DNA of 64,000 nucleotides, from assembly GCA_947623455.1 (NCBI GenBank), contig OX392527.1, forward strand, positions 9,482,001 to 9,546,000, in the 5' to 3' direction. Numbering within the stretch: position 1 is the stretch's first letter; each line of letters starts with the position of its first letter. Under the pieces are notes generated by a model, which saw nothing but the letters and a program-made list of their open reading frames with translations, was not told where the DNA came from and ran no database searches. Of the stretch, positions 9,706-20,611 are shown piece after piece. Source of the DNA: Mimachlamys varia (taxonomy: Eukaryota; Mollusca; Bivalvia; Pectinida; Pectinidae). Both the position numbers and the translations under genes were made by a program.

Positions 9706-12700
9706 TTAGCTTTGACTGGCATTTTGAAGAGACCGTTGAAGACCTGGTTTGGCTAAGTCAAGAGGGGTTTTCTCTTCCTGCAAAAAAAAGTGAAATTATC
9801 TCCTGAGACAGTACTTACATGTATATTCCTGACAGACAATGACATTGATGTCAAATTTGCTGAAACAATAAAGTATAGTCTTAAAATTAAAAACAAAGTT
9901 TGATTTACATAAGTATCAGCTTTAAATTCATTTTTGTTAACAAAAATCATCAAAGGAAACAGCACAGAAAAAGTTTTCCTTTGCATTTCTTTGTGCTTTG
10001 ACCTTCAGGTCTATGGGTGATGTAGATATACTTCAACTTTCATCAAGATATCTTAACCTTCGGGTCTATGGGTGATGCAGATATACTTCAACTTTCATCT
10101 TTTAAAAGATACAGCCCGGGCAAAATGTTACTTTCTGAAAAAGTTACACATTTCATCTTGGGGTCAGTCACAATGACCTGAGGTTAGTGCACTGAATACA
10201 TATCATGGTAAATGTAGTTTCATCAAGACCTATTGAATGGTTTAAAAGTTACAGACCAGACAAGTATGTACTGAAAATTTGACCCACACTGGGATTGGGA
10301 CAGATATTCAAAATTTGAAACTTGATGCCATCTTGCTTCACCAATAGGTATACATTCCTACTGAAAATGGACAAAATACACCCAAAAGTGTTATAAATGT
10401 AAAAAGTGTATGCATGATGACGGATGGAGAGCAATCAGAATGGGTCACCTGAACACAGCCTAGGTGACCTAACAAAATAACTGGCACAGATTTAGCTTTA
10501 GCATGAGTCCGATCATAATCCAGAGACCAAAGTCTTCTTACCAGTTCTGAAGTTTGTAATGTACTTTAGACACTTTTAACTTTGCTCTAATACATAGCCT
10601 TTACTTATGTTCAAGGACACACCAGACAAGTTGAATACATTCAAAGATTCTTCTCCAAACTAAGACCTAGACATGTTGGAAATCAACTAACCAACCAGAT
10701 ATGGGTAGTCTTGTAAAATTAGTGTACCAGGTAAATATATGAACACAAAATCTGGCCTGACAGTTGTCAATATAAGATATACACCGGTAATGAAAGCAAA
10801 TTTGGTTAAAAAGAAACCATTTTGGGGGAACACAGAAGTGTGTAGGCCAGTGCATAATTATTGATTTTCAGTAGGTAAATGTCAGCAGCTATAGATGCTG
10901 TATCTCCACAGCTATAGATGCTGTATCTCCACAGCTATAGATGCTGTATCTCCACAGCTATATATACTGTATCTCCACGGCTATAGATGCTGTATATCCA
11001 CAGCTATAGATGCTGTATCTCCACAGCTAAAGATGCTGTATCTCCACAGCTAAAGATGCTGTATCTCCACAGCTAAAGATGCTGTATCTCCACAGCTATA
11101 GATGCTGTATCTCTACAGCTATAGATGCTGTATCTCCACAGCTATAGATGCTGTATCTCCACAGCTAAAGATGCTGTATCTTCACAGCTATAGATGCTGT
11201 ATCTCCACAGCTATAGATGCTGTATCTCCACAGCTATAGAAGCTGTATAAACACAGCTAAAGATGCTGTATTTCCACAGCTAAATATGCTGTATCTCCAC
11301 AGCTATAGATGCTGTATCCACAGCTATAGATGTTGTATATACACAGCTATAGATGTTGTATATACACAGCTATAGATGCTGTATATACACAGCTATAGAT
11401 GCTGTATATACACAGCTATAGATGCTGTATCTCCACAGCTATATATGCTATCTCCACAGCTATATATGCTGTATCTCCACAGCTATAGATGCTGTATATA
11501 CACAGCTATAGATGCTGTATCCACAGCTATAGATGCTATAACTCCACAGCTATAGATGCTGTTTCTCCACAGTCTACTTAACGTTTTATGTAACTGTACC
11601 TTGTTGAGGAGTTGTATTTGTGCACCATGTCCCACCAGCAGCAAACTAACCTCAGTCCTCTCTTCCTCACAAGCCAAGTGTCTAAAGAATAAAAGAATTG
11701 TATCAAGTTATACTGAAATTACTGGAACATTTTTATGTAACTTAACTACGAAATGAATCAACAAGAGACCCCAGACGGAGCTTGTAACCACCATTGATGA
11801 GCATCATTTGTTTTTCAAAAGTTGGATGTTTACCCTTCTTATTTGCTCTTAATTATATAAAATTTGAGAATTCCACTTATGCAATGCAACTGCAAGAGTC
11901 TTTCAAGTTATTTGTCCGTCAGACTTTTATAACTGCCAAATCAAAGATAGCCGTCAGTCAGACATTTTGTTTTACTGACCAGTAGAAAAAATGAAAGGGC
12001 TGGAACCAAGTGGCACCTACATGAAATTTGGAAAAGACCCATTATGTATTTCTCAAGAAACAAGAGGCCCAATGGGCCTGCATCACTCACCTGGTATCAA
12101 CCTCTTACTTGTAACCCTAACATTTATTACTGTAAGCTAAGACTTTCAGAAGAACATGTTAATATTTAAAAATATTTTATCCCCATGTAACCTTGGAAGT
12201 TAGACAAGGTGATTTTCATTTGAAAAAGATTTTGGGCTCCATCTAAGAAACCTTTCAGCTAAAAATCATATGGGTCAAGGTCATTTCTTTTTGCTAACAT
12301 TGTCAGGCTTCATCCAAAGAACCTTTTAGCTAAATATGCTTCTAGGCTTTTTTGTTTATTAGAAGAAGCCGTTTAAAGGTTTGAACAGATTTGACACCTG
12401 TGACCTTGAACATGGGTCAAGGTAATTTCTTTTCATAAAATTGTTGGGCCTGAACTAACAAACCTTTCAGTCAAATATCATGCTTCTGGGCCTTTTGGTT
12501 GATAAGGAGAAGTCGTTTTTAAGGTTTTAATAGATTTGACCCCTGTGACCTTGAATATGTGTCAAGGTCATTTATTTTGGCAAAATTTGTTGGGCTTAAT
12601 TTCAGGAACCTTTCAGCCAAATATCATACTCTTAAGCCTTTTGGTAAATCAAAAGAAGTCGTTCAATGGTTTGAACAGATTTGGCCCCACTGAACTTGAA

Positions 12701-15700
12701 TATGGGTCAAGGTCATTTTTTTCACAAACTTTGTTTGGCGTTATCCCTTTGGGCCAGGTGAGCTATATAATACACCACATATTGTCTTATTCAAGGATGT
12801 ATTTACCATATTCAAGGACAAGCCAACTGTACAAAGTTAATTTCAAAGAAATCTTAATATTATAAGACACATTCAACTTTTTATACATACCAAAGACAAC
12901 TTTTCTTTGATACCCTCGCTGACTAAGTGACACTATTCTGCCTAGAACTCAAGCTCTAGATTTTTCAATCTGTTATATCAATCAGTGAGAAATAAACATG
13001 AATGATAAAGATACCAATAATTATTTAAAATGGATCAAACATGAATAGTAATTGGAAAAGCCCACCAATGGCTATTGTATGATATAAATAGACTTCTTAC
13101 AATGGAGTATTTCCCTCAGAGTCCCTGGCATTCACATCCACGTTATACTGAAGTAAGAGTTTAGTCAGTTTGACGTGACCTTTGGTGGCAGCTCTGTGAA
13201 GAGGCGTGTGTAGGTATCTGTCAGCAATGTTAGGGTCCGCCCCATACTGTAACAGCATCTCGGCAATCTGTAAAGTACCAAAGTCATCAATATCAACTGC
13301 TCTGTAAATAACTGTAACAGCATCTCAGCAATCTGTAAAGTACCAAAGTCACCAATATCAACTGCTCTGTAAATAACTGTAACAGCATCTCAGCAATCTG
13401 TAAAGTACCAAAGTCATCAATATCAACTGCTCTGTAAATAACTGTAACAGCATCTCAGCAATCTGTAAAGTACCAAAGTCATCAATATCAACTGCTCTGT
13501 AAATAACTGTAACAGCATCTCAGCAATCTGTAAAGTACCAAAGTCATCAATATCAACTGCTCTGTAAATAACTGTAACAGCATCTCGGCAATCTGTAAAG
13601 TACCAAAGTCATCAATATCAACTGCTCTGTAAATAACTGTAACAGCATCTCGGCAATCTATAAAGTACCAAAGTCATCAATATCAACTGCTCTGGAAATA
13701 ACTGTAACAGCATCTTGGCAATCTGTAAAGTACCAAAGTCATCAATATCAACTGCTCTGTAAATAACTGTAACAGTATACTGCAAAGCTGCAGTTCCCAG
13801 AGTTAATCCATTCAGTCATTATTTACCTAGTTGGGCCCTGCCCTTCCAGTCCCAGTTAGGCCCTGCCCGGCCGCCAGGCCCAGTAGAGCCACACCCTCCA
13901 TTGATACAATGTTAAATCCACTTCACCCATTCATGCTCCAGATCAGATCAAAATACATTCATATGATTTTGACTACATGGAGTAGCAACGTAAAGATGTA
14001 TCTCTATTTCCCATACCGAGCCCTGCCCCTCCAGCCCGGGCCTAGGGAGCCACTCTTCCCTTATACAATTATATTGTATCTGCTCCACCCATTCATTTTC
14101 CAGACCAAATTTGATCAAAATGTATTCAGCCATTCTTGACTAGCAAGTAGCTATATATGCTATTTAAAGGAAATGTTTATAGAGGAAGAAAGCTGCATCA
14201 TGACATACAAATATATGGGTTCTTCAGACTGGTTGAGCTAATTAAATATTGCTTTATTCTTTATTCATATGCTTTATATTTGCTTAGTAAGTCTGTAACT
14301 ATAGGGGCAAACCCAGATCAAGTCTAATATCACGACTACATCCATCTCTGTATGCCCAGAAATTACATTTATAGTTTTGAGGTGGGGATCAAAGTATGCC
14401 TAATGAGTCTACAAGGGTGGGAAAGACTCTGAGATCAATTCTAATATCATGACTGTATCTGCCTCTATATGCTCATTAGTCGTATGTACACTTTTGTCTA
14501 TTTTTTGGATAGGAATCTTAACTTCTCTCCTGTTTTAGGGTGGGGCATAACCCAGGGTCATCCTTGAATCATGTGTGTATTAATTTTGTCTCTTTAAACT
14601 AAACTATATGGTTAAAGGATGAGGATCTCAACTAATTCCAAATTGAAAAGTATTTTTATCGTTAGCCAGGGAGATCAGTCTGTTGATTTATACACCACCG
14701 CCTGGGGATGCATCCTTCAAAATACAATTTATCTTGCTTAACTATGGCCCCTTGCAAAATTGAACAAGCATAGCAAAAACGAAATTTATTCAGAAATTTC
14801 CTTTCAGTACCCTACTTCTTTCGAAATAGCAATAAAAAGAGGACAATGGTCCAACCATGGATCATAAATATTGATGGTGAAGAGAGAGGAAATGTCTTCC
14901 TTTCTTAAAATTTATCTATAGAAACATAATGGATGTTTTCATTTTTAGTTGATACCTCATATCTATTCTTAGAGGCTGCGTAGTGGAGAGAGCATTGGCC
15001 TGTTTGGTTGACAGCATTAACTTGAGCTCCAGCTCCCAGGAGAAGGGAGACAATCTGGTCCCGTCCTGCTGAGGAGGCTATCATCAGTGCAGACCAGTTG
15101 GACTGAAATACAACACAATATCAATCTGATCAAGAAGTTTCCATTAATGGATCAAGTTAATACAGGTATTCATTAAAAAGTGGAAATCTTACTCAAAATA
15201 CTTTATATGTTGCTGCACTGTATAGTGTAAGAAATTGTAACAGAAGAAAGAGAAAATGTAAAGGCCAGCCCTGGGTTGAAACCAGAACTCCAGACAAATG
15301 CTCTACTGACTGAGCTATATATCTAGTCATGGTGATTGACTCAGTCCAGTATTACAGCAGAAACAAAGACAATCTCTCAATTTCTAACATAAACAATTGA
15401 GTTAATTTTAAGAGCTCTATAGTTCAGAAAAAATGTATTGTATTTTCCAAATTGTGGCATCATTAGTATCTATCACCATTGAATTTATACTGTCTAAAAT
15501 CATTTCTGAATGCTTCACATAGATTTAAAAGAATAAATAAAACTTGTAACAACAAACATCAGTGTAGACAATTTAAGACAGTTTTCTTTTGCATGCATAT
15601 ATGTTTAACAGTAAAATGAGGCATGGCCTACACATTGAAGCCATGTAATTGAAGTTTCAATGGTTAGGTTTAGACAGGGGAAAAAGTAGCTTTTTATAAT

Positions 15701-16635
15701 TAACAAATCATAGTAACACATGTATTAATGATTGAGCAGTGCACCTTACAGTTACTGTACCTCATCTCTAGCATCTACAGGGACATTGTACTTAAACAGA
15801 CATTCCACAATGACTAGATGGCCTGCAGATGCTGCCCAGTGTAGTGGCATCCGGTTCGTCTAAAATTATATCAAGGAAAGAAAAACTATTTATCATTTAT
15901 GGTAAATTATACTAATAACAGCATGCATATGACACAGTCAGAAAATTAAATATGCTGTCAAACACCTATAATATTAACAAGCTTGTTAATATTATAGGTG
16001 TTTGACAGACGAGGCTAGTGCCTGTGAACAGCATATTTAATTTCTGCAAACATACACATTTCACAAACACAATTCAATGACATCTTCTATCAGGTGTGTT
16101 ATGTTTATTTATCACAAAATGAAAGCAAATGTTATTTTTACCTTATTCATGTAGCTTATATAATTATGATGAAAGGTAATTTATAGTAGACACAAATTCA
16201 TTCTCACGATAGCATTCGAGTTATTCCCCTTGCACCGTCTGGTGTTATCTTGGAATCATAAAATCAAGTTCACTTCTGAATTCGTAAACATGGTGAAAAA
16301 TAGGTGACTAAAATCCCTAAGTAGAGCATGTTTGATCTATTTGTAATTCAATTCAATTCAATTTGACAAAGAAAAACAAATAGAGTCTGTTTGCATTGAC
16401 TCTCAGCACGGACTTGATAATCGCATGATCGTACGCGTGGTCTCAGTATTTGGCCATACATAAAAATACTTTGAATTAGTCTTTGTTGACAAAAGCAAAA
16501 CAGTGAAAATCCTGTTACAAACATCATTACCTCGTCCACCTTTGTGGCCAGGTCATTGTTGTCTCTTAGCTTTTGTTTCAAAATTTCTAAATGTCCATCA
16601 TATGCGAGTTTACAAACATCATCATTGCCCGCCAT
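9706..16635 (-). CDS. PSMD10: PSMD10 (gankyrin), 26S proteasome non-ATPase subunit 10, complete
   Basis: Gankyrin is an all-ankyrin assembly chaperone of the 19S regulatory particle that binds the RPT3 (PSMC4) C-domain; in vertebrates it also contacts MDM2 and CDK4. Six exons read on the minus strand: 16635-16531, 15859-15761, 15102-14956, 13267-13101, 11681-11600 and 9777-9706, with stop TAA. All junctions have AG/GT and the phases fit (exon 4 ends TT, exon 5 begins A, giving Leu). The product is 223 residues, against 226 in human. Ankyrin signatures follow in order: PLHWAASAGHLVIVECL, SALMIASSAGRDQIVSLLL, SLHYAASKNRYE, TPLHRAATKGHVKLTKLLL and GNTPLHLACEEERTEVSLLL, then EEKTPLDLAKPGLQRSL. 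It starts MAGNDDVCKLAYDGHLE. Minisatellites sit in introns 3 and 5, and the intron-3 array copies this gene's own exon-4 acceptor. Both ends are inside the window. Confidence 0.96.
10010..10475. repeat. Interspersed repeat fragment with 'ggtcacctga...ggtgacct' tail
   Basis: Two similar 'cttcaactttcatcaagata / gatatacttcaactttcatc' segments (10,030 and 10,080) are followed by a tail ending agaatgggtcacctgaacac then cctaggtgacct. This resembles the tail of the element at 1-945. It lies in PSMD10 intron 5. Confidence 0.5.
10885..11575. repeat. 23-bp minisatellite in PSMD10 intron 5
   Basis: About 30 copies of cacagctatagatgctgtat plus ctc. Within each unit acagc and gctgt are mirror-complementary, so every unit can form a tiny hairpin. 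Variants include ctaaag, ctatat and a tatata replacement of tatctc. The array ends about 25 bp from exon 5 (11,600-11,681). Confidence 0.95.
11760..11815 (+). repeat. Head of an 'acaagagaccccag' interspersed repeat
   Basis: The stretch aacaagagaccccagacgga then gcttgtaaccaccattgatga resembles 43,398-43,440 (aacaagagatcccagaggga, tcttgatgcccactattgatg). This shows a second interspersed family in the window. It lies in PSMD10 intron 4. Confidence 0.5.
12055..12780. repeat. Interspersed element with internal ~150-bp periodicity
   Basis: It begins aaacaagaggcccaatgggc, then cactcacctgg, and ends gggccaggtgagctata, so its ends are roughly inverted (cacctgg/ccaggtg). Inside are about four diverged copies of a module containing gacccctgtgaccttgaata, gggtcaaggtcatt, aacctttcagccaaatatca and gccttttggttgataaga. 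It lies in PSMD10 intron 4. The open frame 12,536-12,865 is incidental. Confidence 0.65.
13268..13788 (-). repeat. 65-bp array duplicating the PSMD10 exon-4 splice acceptor
   Basis: Eight copies begin at 13268, 13333, 13398, 13463, 13528, 13593, 13658 and 13723. On the minus strand each unit contains gtactttacag followed by ATTGCTGAGATGCTGTTACA, the acceptor plus the first ~20 coding bases of PSMD10 exon 4 (exon starts at 13267). The array therefore grew out from the intron/exon junction and lays about seven decoy acceptors upstream of the true one. Unit copies differ by single bases (cagcaat/cggcaat; gtcatc/gtcacc). Confidence 0.95.
13830..14140. repeat. Two tandem copies of a GC-rich interspersed module
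   Basis: The module gccctgcccttccagtccca ... ccacttcacccattcatgct ... gatcaaaatacattca occurs at about 13,837-13,960 and again at 14,017-14,140 (gccctgcccctccagcccgg ... ctccacccattcattttcca). Similarity is about 75-80 % by eye. The open frame through it is incidental. Confidence 0.55.
15938..16042. repeat. Palindromic MITE-like element with a 54-bp perfect palindrome
   Basis: 15955-16008 is a perfect 54-bp palindrome (ctgtcaaacacctataatat ... to its complement). Outside it, aaattaaatatgctgt on the left is mirrored by acagcatatttaattt on the right, but the right arm alone also contains acgaggctagtgcctgtga. The related hairpin at 40,600-40,669 has that segment in both arms. It lies in PSMD10 intron 2. 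Confidence 0.85.
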
Positions 16636-17197
16636 ATTTGTAAACTTCCGGTTTATGGTACTTCCGTTTTGTAGTTTGTTACGTTCGTTTTGATTGGTTG
16701 TTACAAAGATCAACAAACCAATCAACGATTATTTCTTATAGAATCTGAAGAAACTTACCTGGACAGGTAAAGTGAACGAATGTTTACACAAATAATTTAC
16801 GCATATTTATATATTGTCGACTAGATACGAGCTAAGCTGTGCAATAAGAAGCCGGTGACGGGTTGCACTTTATGCTAAGGTTGTTTCACTAAAATTGTTA
16901 TGCTGGAAAACATCATAGGTGAAGACTTCGGAAACTTTGCATTGTGATTTGTCATCTGCTGATCTGTGGCTTTGACAGTTGACACATGCTGAATTTGGTC
17001 AGACGTCAAATGTGGACAGATCTTACTTTCGTTTATACACCGCTGAAGGACATTCTCCGTGTATACCTTACATATGAACACGTAAACCGAAACATGACTT
17101 TATATTATGGACTTAAAAGCATACCTATTTTTAAAAAAAAAAATTAAAAAAAACTATTACAGAGTGAGTGCTCCTAAGGAGAATTCATAAACACATC
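16636..17197. promoter_or_regulatory. Bidirectional interval between PSMD10 and the 4-TM gene
   Basis: 562 bp separate the divergent start codons. Close to PSMD10 are two ETS-type motifs, acttccgg (16,644-16,651) and acttccgt (16,660-16,667). Near the plus-strand gene an A-rich tract is followed by actattacag at about 17,153-17,162. That could be a splice acceptor joining an upstream untranslated exon. Promoter activity is inferred from gene arrangement and motifs. Confidence 0.5.
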
Positions 17198-20100
17198 ATG
17201 TCTCTTCGTGTGAGGTTATTATTCAGCTTTCCACATTATCAAATTCTTGCAGTGGCTATCATTCTGTCACTGGTTGGAGTGAGTGAAATAGTGCTTTCTA
17301 TTCTTGGCTGTGTGCAGAAGATATGGGGCTACGAGATGGGAGGAGGGATATGGGGCGGAGCTGCTGCCTTTGTTGCTGGTGTGTTTGGTATTTTGGCTGC
17401 TAACAAGAAAGGAGTAGCCATTGTTAGGGTCTTTCTGATTTCGTCAATACTATCATGTTTATTGTCCATTCCTGTGATGGTGTTATCTGCTGGTGGACTC
17501 GACTTCAATAGTGGATTTTACAGAAACATACGGGGATATATGAAGATTGATTACAGCTCCACAAAACTTGTCCATGGGTTTTTACTGGCACTAGCAGTAG
17601 CACAGTTTACCATATGCCTGACAACAACTCTTGTTTGTTTGAAACATTTATACTGGAATGAATGGGTAATCAAAAGACAACATGCCAGGCATCTTAGACA
17701 GATAAAAGAAGAAAATAAAGCAAACAGACACAGAGTAAGCCATGTAAGCACCAGTAGTTCTGCACCTTTAGTGGTAGGAAACTCTGGAGGAAATCCTAGC
17801 AGGAGGCATCGAAAACACAAACATCGAAAAAGACCAAGTAGAATCAGTGAAAATTGTAGTCATGGCAATGACTCTGTGGTCAATAATGCGTCCCAAAGTG
17901 ATACCCCTGATGAGCGAAGACATGGACATAGCCAAAGAAGGGGAAATGTACCTGATGCTCCAAACCTTAACGCAATTTCATCTATAAATGATCCACTTAT
18001 ATCAGATGCATCAAGAATACCCGAAGTTGGATCAAACTTGATGAGTGTTAATAGTGCAGGTATACCATCACATAACGTATTGAGCGATGAGTATGATTCT
18101 TTAGGACCTTGTGCTGAGCTTGGTAATTTTCAGCCTCCGTTACCTATAGAGGATGATGAGGAACTGCCTCCTTATGAGGCAACATTAAGACCTATTGATG
18201 ATGAATCGGTGTTCCCAATGTCAATAAGTGAAAATGCATCACGTAGAAGTTCAATAATTTCATCTGAAGATGATGAAATACAAGTATGGGACAGTGTTTC
18301 TCAAATACAAAGGCGTACAGCAACAAGCCCTTCATATTCAGATCTGAACTGCGTGCAGGAAACAGATGTCAAATTCAAATACGTCCCTTCAGCTTCAGTG
18401 TTGTCCGATTCTTCTTCGCTCCCAATTGGCTCAAACGTGTTTATAAATACTGAAAATAATAAGAAATTGGGAAATAACAATGATCAAACTGTCAGTGATA
18501 AGAAAACAACTGATCCACAAGGTGTGTCTTACCATGAATTTACACGGGATGGGGATAAGATCATCGGAAAGGAAAAACAAAGGACTCAAAGTTTTCTACG
18601 AGAGCGGGCCATGGCGAAGGAGGGTGCCAAGAATGCCAGTAGGAAAAGCTCTGTTCAGGACAACTCTGACAGAGAGGAGGATAATATCAATAGGATATCT
18701 CCTCTAGATTGTCTGGACATACAGAAACCCTGTTTCATACCACAGACCCATCAACCTCCACCAAAACCTCCTCGACAAAGTGTGACAGAATCATGCAGCA
18801 TGCATGAAATACTACAGCAGAAAGGATCAGACTTTCTTCAAAATAAATACGATAGCAATGATTCTACTTCATCCCTGTCTAAAGACATCCAGTTTATAAA
18901 GGAAGGGCCTCCTATACATTATGCTCCTTCTCCTGAGCATAAACTACCAGAAACACCCGTGTCAGCATTCTCTGAGGTTTCATGGCACTTATTGAAAGAC
19001 TTTTCATCAAAGCAACCTCAGCCAGAATTGAATGTTGCTAATGGTGCCAAACCCAAAGCACAACCTGTCCATGGAGCTGTACCCCTTGGTATTCAGAATC
19101 GTGTGGTCACCAGTGAATCACGTAAAGCACCATTTCTTGGTGAACATTTACCTGATCAGAGTGTATCAAAAGAATGTAGCTTTAGCAATGTTTCAGGATC
19201 GACTAACCATAGACAAAGACAAGTCCCTCAACTGTCAAGGTTTTCTCATCCACCAAGGTCAGCAAACAGTCCCACCATTTCATCAGATAAATATTCCAAA
19301 GGTTTTTCAGGAGTACCAAACTCATCAAATAGCAAAGATAATGGACAGTCTTTCTGTTTAACTGCAGTAAATATCTCTAATTTTTCACCTTCACAAACAA
19401 GTACTTTGAAGAAAGATATGGATAGCCATGTCAAAAAACCAAAACCAGCAGTACCTAGTGGACTTAGTGCTGTTGTATCGCTCCCAAAAAGATCAGATTC
19501 TTCTAATGACAAAGGAGGAAAGTATGAGTTAAATCCTAAACAAGATATATCTAGAGCATCAAGTTCACAAAGAGATACCCAAACTAAAGATACTGTGTCA
19601 AAAAGACACACAGATATCAACAAGGTCGTCAGTGAAAGCAGAAGGAGTAACAACTTATCCATGACAAGTGTTTCTGCTACTAATGCATCTGAACTTCCGG
19701 GAGCTCCAGCAATCAAACAGCGCTATAGAGATAACTGTGGAATGTCTGATCCCGTGATACCTGTCGGAACTCGCAAGATTTCATTGGCTGGTTCAAATGA
19801 ATCTGGTGAAGCAGTAGGATCCAGATCTAGAGTAGATGCTTATATGTCCACTCAACGTGATACATGGCAGTCGGGTCCTACACAACAAAACCCTTCACCG
19901 CTGTCAAATCCTATACAACAAAACCCTTCACAACAGTCAAATTCTACACAACAAAACCCTTCACAACAGTCAAATTCTTCACAACAAAACCCTTCACAAC
20001 AGTCAAATCCTACACAACAAAACCCTTCACCGCTGTCAAATCCTATACAACAAAACCCTTCACAACAGTCAAGTCCAACACAACAAAATCCTTCACAACG

Positions 20101-20611
20101 GTCAAATCCTACACAACAAAACCCTTCACAACAGTCAAATCCTACACAACAAAACCCTTCACAGCAGTCAAATCCTACACAACAAAACCCTTCGAAACTG
20201 TCAAGTCCTACACAACAAAACCCTTCACAACAGTCAAATCCTACACAACAAAACCCTTCACCGCTGTCAAATCCTACACAACAAAACCCTTCACAACAGT
20301 CAAATCCTACACAACAAAACCCTTCACAGCAGTCAAATCCTACACAACAAAACCCTTCACCGCTGTCAAATCCTACACAACAAAACCCTTCACAACAGTC
20401 AAATCCTACACAACAAAACCCTTCACCGCTGTCAAATCCTACACAACAAAACCCTTCACAACAGTCAAGTCCTACACAACAAAACCCTTCACAACAGTCA
20501 AATCCTACACAACAAAACCCTTCACAGCAATCAAATCCTACACAACAAAACCCTTCACAGCAATCAAATCCTACACAACGAAATAAACCCATGTACAGTT
20601 TGCTGTTGTAA
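17198..20611 (+). CDS. Four-pass membrane protein, CD20-like/ENTREP (FAM189)-type, with PPxY motif and C-terminal repeats
   Basis: This is a single-exon frame of 1137 residues starting at ATG 17198; the frame is open 10 codons further 5' but without an ATG. Four hydrophobic segments lie at about residues 15-38, 50-69 (GGGIWGGAAAFVAGVFGILA), 72-98 and 124-148. A very long, basic then Ser-rich cytosolic tail follows. The tail has ELPPYEA (PPxY at 324-327, a WW-domain/NEDD4 ligand type) and QPPPKPPRQS (SH3-ligand type). This arrangement of a CD20-like tetraspan core plus a PPxY tail resembles ENTREP/FAM189 proteins, endosomal adaptors that recruit ITCH-type ubiquitin ligases, but is much longer. 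The last ~240 residues are 21 copies of an 11-residue repeat, NPTQQNPSQQS, ending NKPMYSLLL. The family call is tentative and no domain search was possible. A spliced transcript could end before the repeats. Confidence 0.72.
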   Translation: MSLRVRLLFSFPHYQILAVAIILSLVGVSEIVLSILGCVQKIWGYEMGGGIWGGAAAFVAGVFGILAANKKGVAIVRVFLISSILSCLLSIPVMVLSAGGLDFNSGFYRNIRGYMKIDYSSTKLVHGFLLALAVAQFTICLTTTLVCLKHLYWNEWVIKRQHARHLRQIKEENKANRHRVSHVSTSSSAPLVVGNSGGNPSRRHRKHKHRKRPSRISENCSHGNDSVVNNASQSDTPDERRHGHSQRRGNVPDAPNLNAISSINDPLISDASRIPEVGSNLMSVNSAGIPSHNVLSDEYDSLGPCAELGNFQPPLPIEDDEELPPYEATLRPIDDESVFPMSISENASRRSSIISSEDDEIQVWDSVSQIQRRTATSPSYSDLNCVQETDVKFKYVPSASVLSDSSSLPIGSNVFINTENNKKLGNNNDQTVSDKKTTDPQGVSYHEFTRDGDKIIGKEKQRTQSFLRERAMAKEGAKNASRKSSVQDNSDREEDNINRISPLDCLDIQKPCFIPQTHQPPPKPPRQSVTESCSMHEILQQKGSDFLQNKYDSNDSTSSLSKDIQFIKEGPPIHYAPSPEHKLPETPVSAFSEVSWHLLKDFSSKQPQPELNVANGAKPKAQPVHGAVPLGIQNRVVTSESRKAPFLGEHLPDQSVSKECSFSNVSGSTNHRQRQVPQLSRFSHPPRSANSPTISSDKYSKGFSGVPNSSNSKDNGQSFCLTAVNISNFSPSQTSTLKKDMDSHVKKPKPAVPSGLSAVVSLPKRSDSSNDKGGKYELNPKQDISRASSSQRDTQTKDTVSKRHTDINKVVSESRRSNNLSMTSVSATNASELPGAPAIKQRYRDNCGMSDPVIPVGTRKISLAGSNESGEAVGSRSRVDAYMSTQRDTWQSGPTQQNPSPLSNPIQQNPSQQSNSTQQNPSQQSNSSQQNPSQQSNPTQQNPSPLSNPIQQNPSQQSSPTQQNPSQRSNPTQQNPSQQSNPTQQNPSQQSNPTQQNPSKLSSPTQQNPSQQSNPTQQNPSPLSNPTQQNPSQQSNPTQQNPSQQSNPTQQNPSPLSNPTQQNPSQQSNPTQQNPSPLSNPTQQNPSQQSSPTQQNPSQQSNPTQQNPSQQSNPTQQNPSQQSNPTQRNKPMYSLLL
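19873..20588 (+). repeat. 33-bp coding minisatellite (11-residue units)
   Basis: Twenty-one complete units plus a partial one encode NPTQQNPSQQS with variants ending PLS, KLS or QRS. Several nucleotide differences between units are synonymous (caacag, cagcag, cagcaa all QQ). The unit is also free of stops in the other two plus frames and one minus frame, which explains the overlapping long open frames here. The true coding frame is the one continuous with the upstream 4-TM protein. Confidence 0.95.

Noticed and set aside
12536..12865. 109-codon plus-strand frame
   Set aside because: It lies in an interspersed repeat within PSMD10 intron 4 and reads the ~150-bp module.
16636..16725. N-terminal extension of PSMD10 upstream of MAGND
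   Set aside because: The extension begins with TTG, has no ATG and runs through the ETS-motif promoter; the family starts at the annotated Met.
17168..17197. Ten-codon extension of the 4-TM protein
   Set aside because: It begins with GTG; the first ATG is at 17,198 and a possible splice acceptor precedes the extension.
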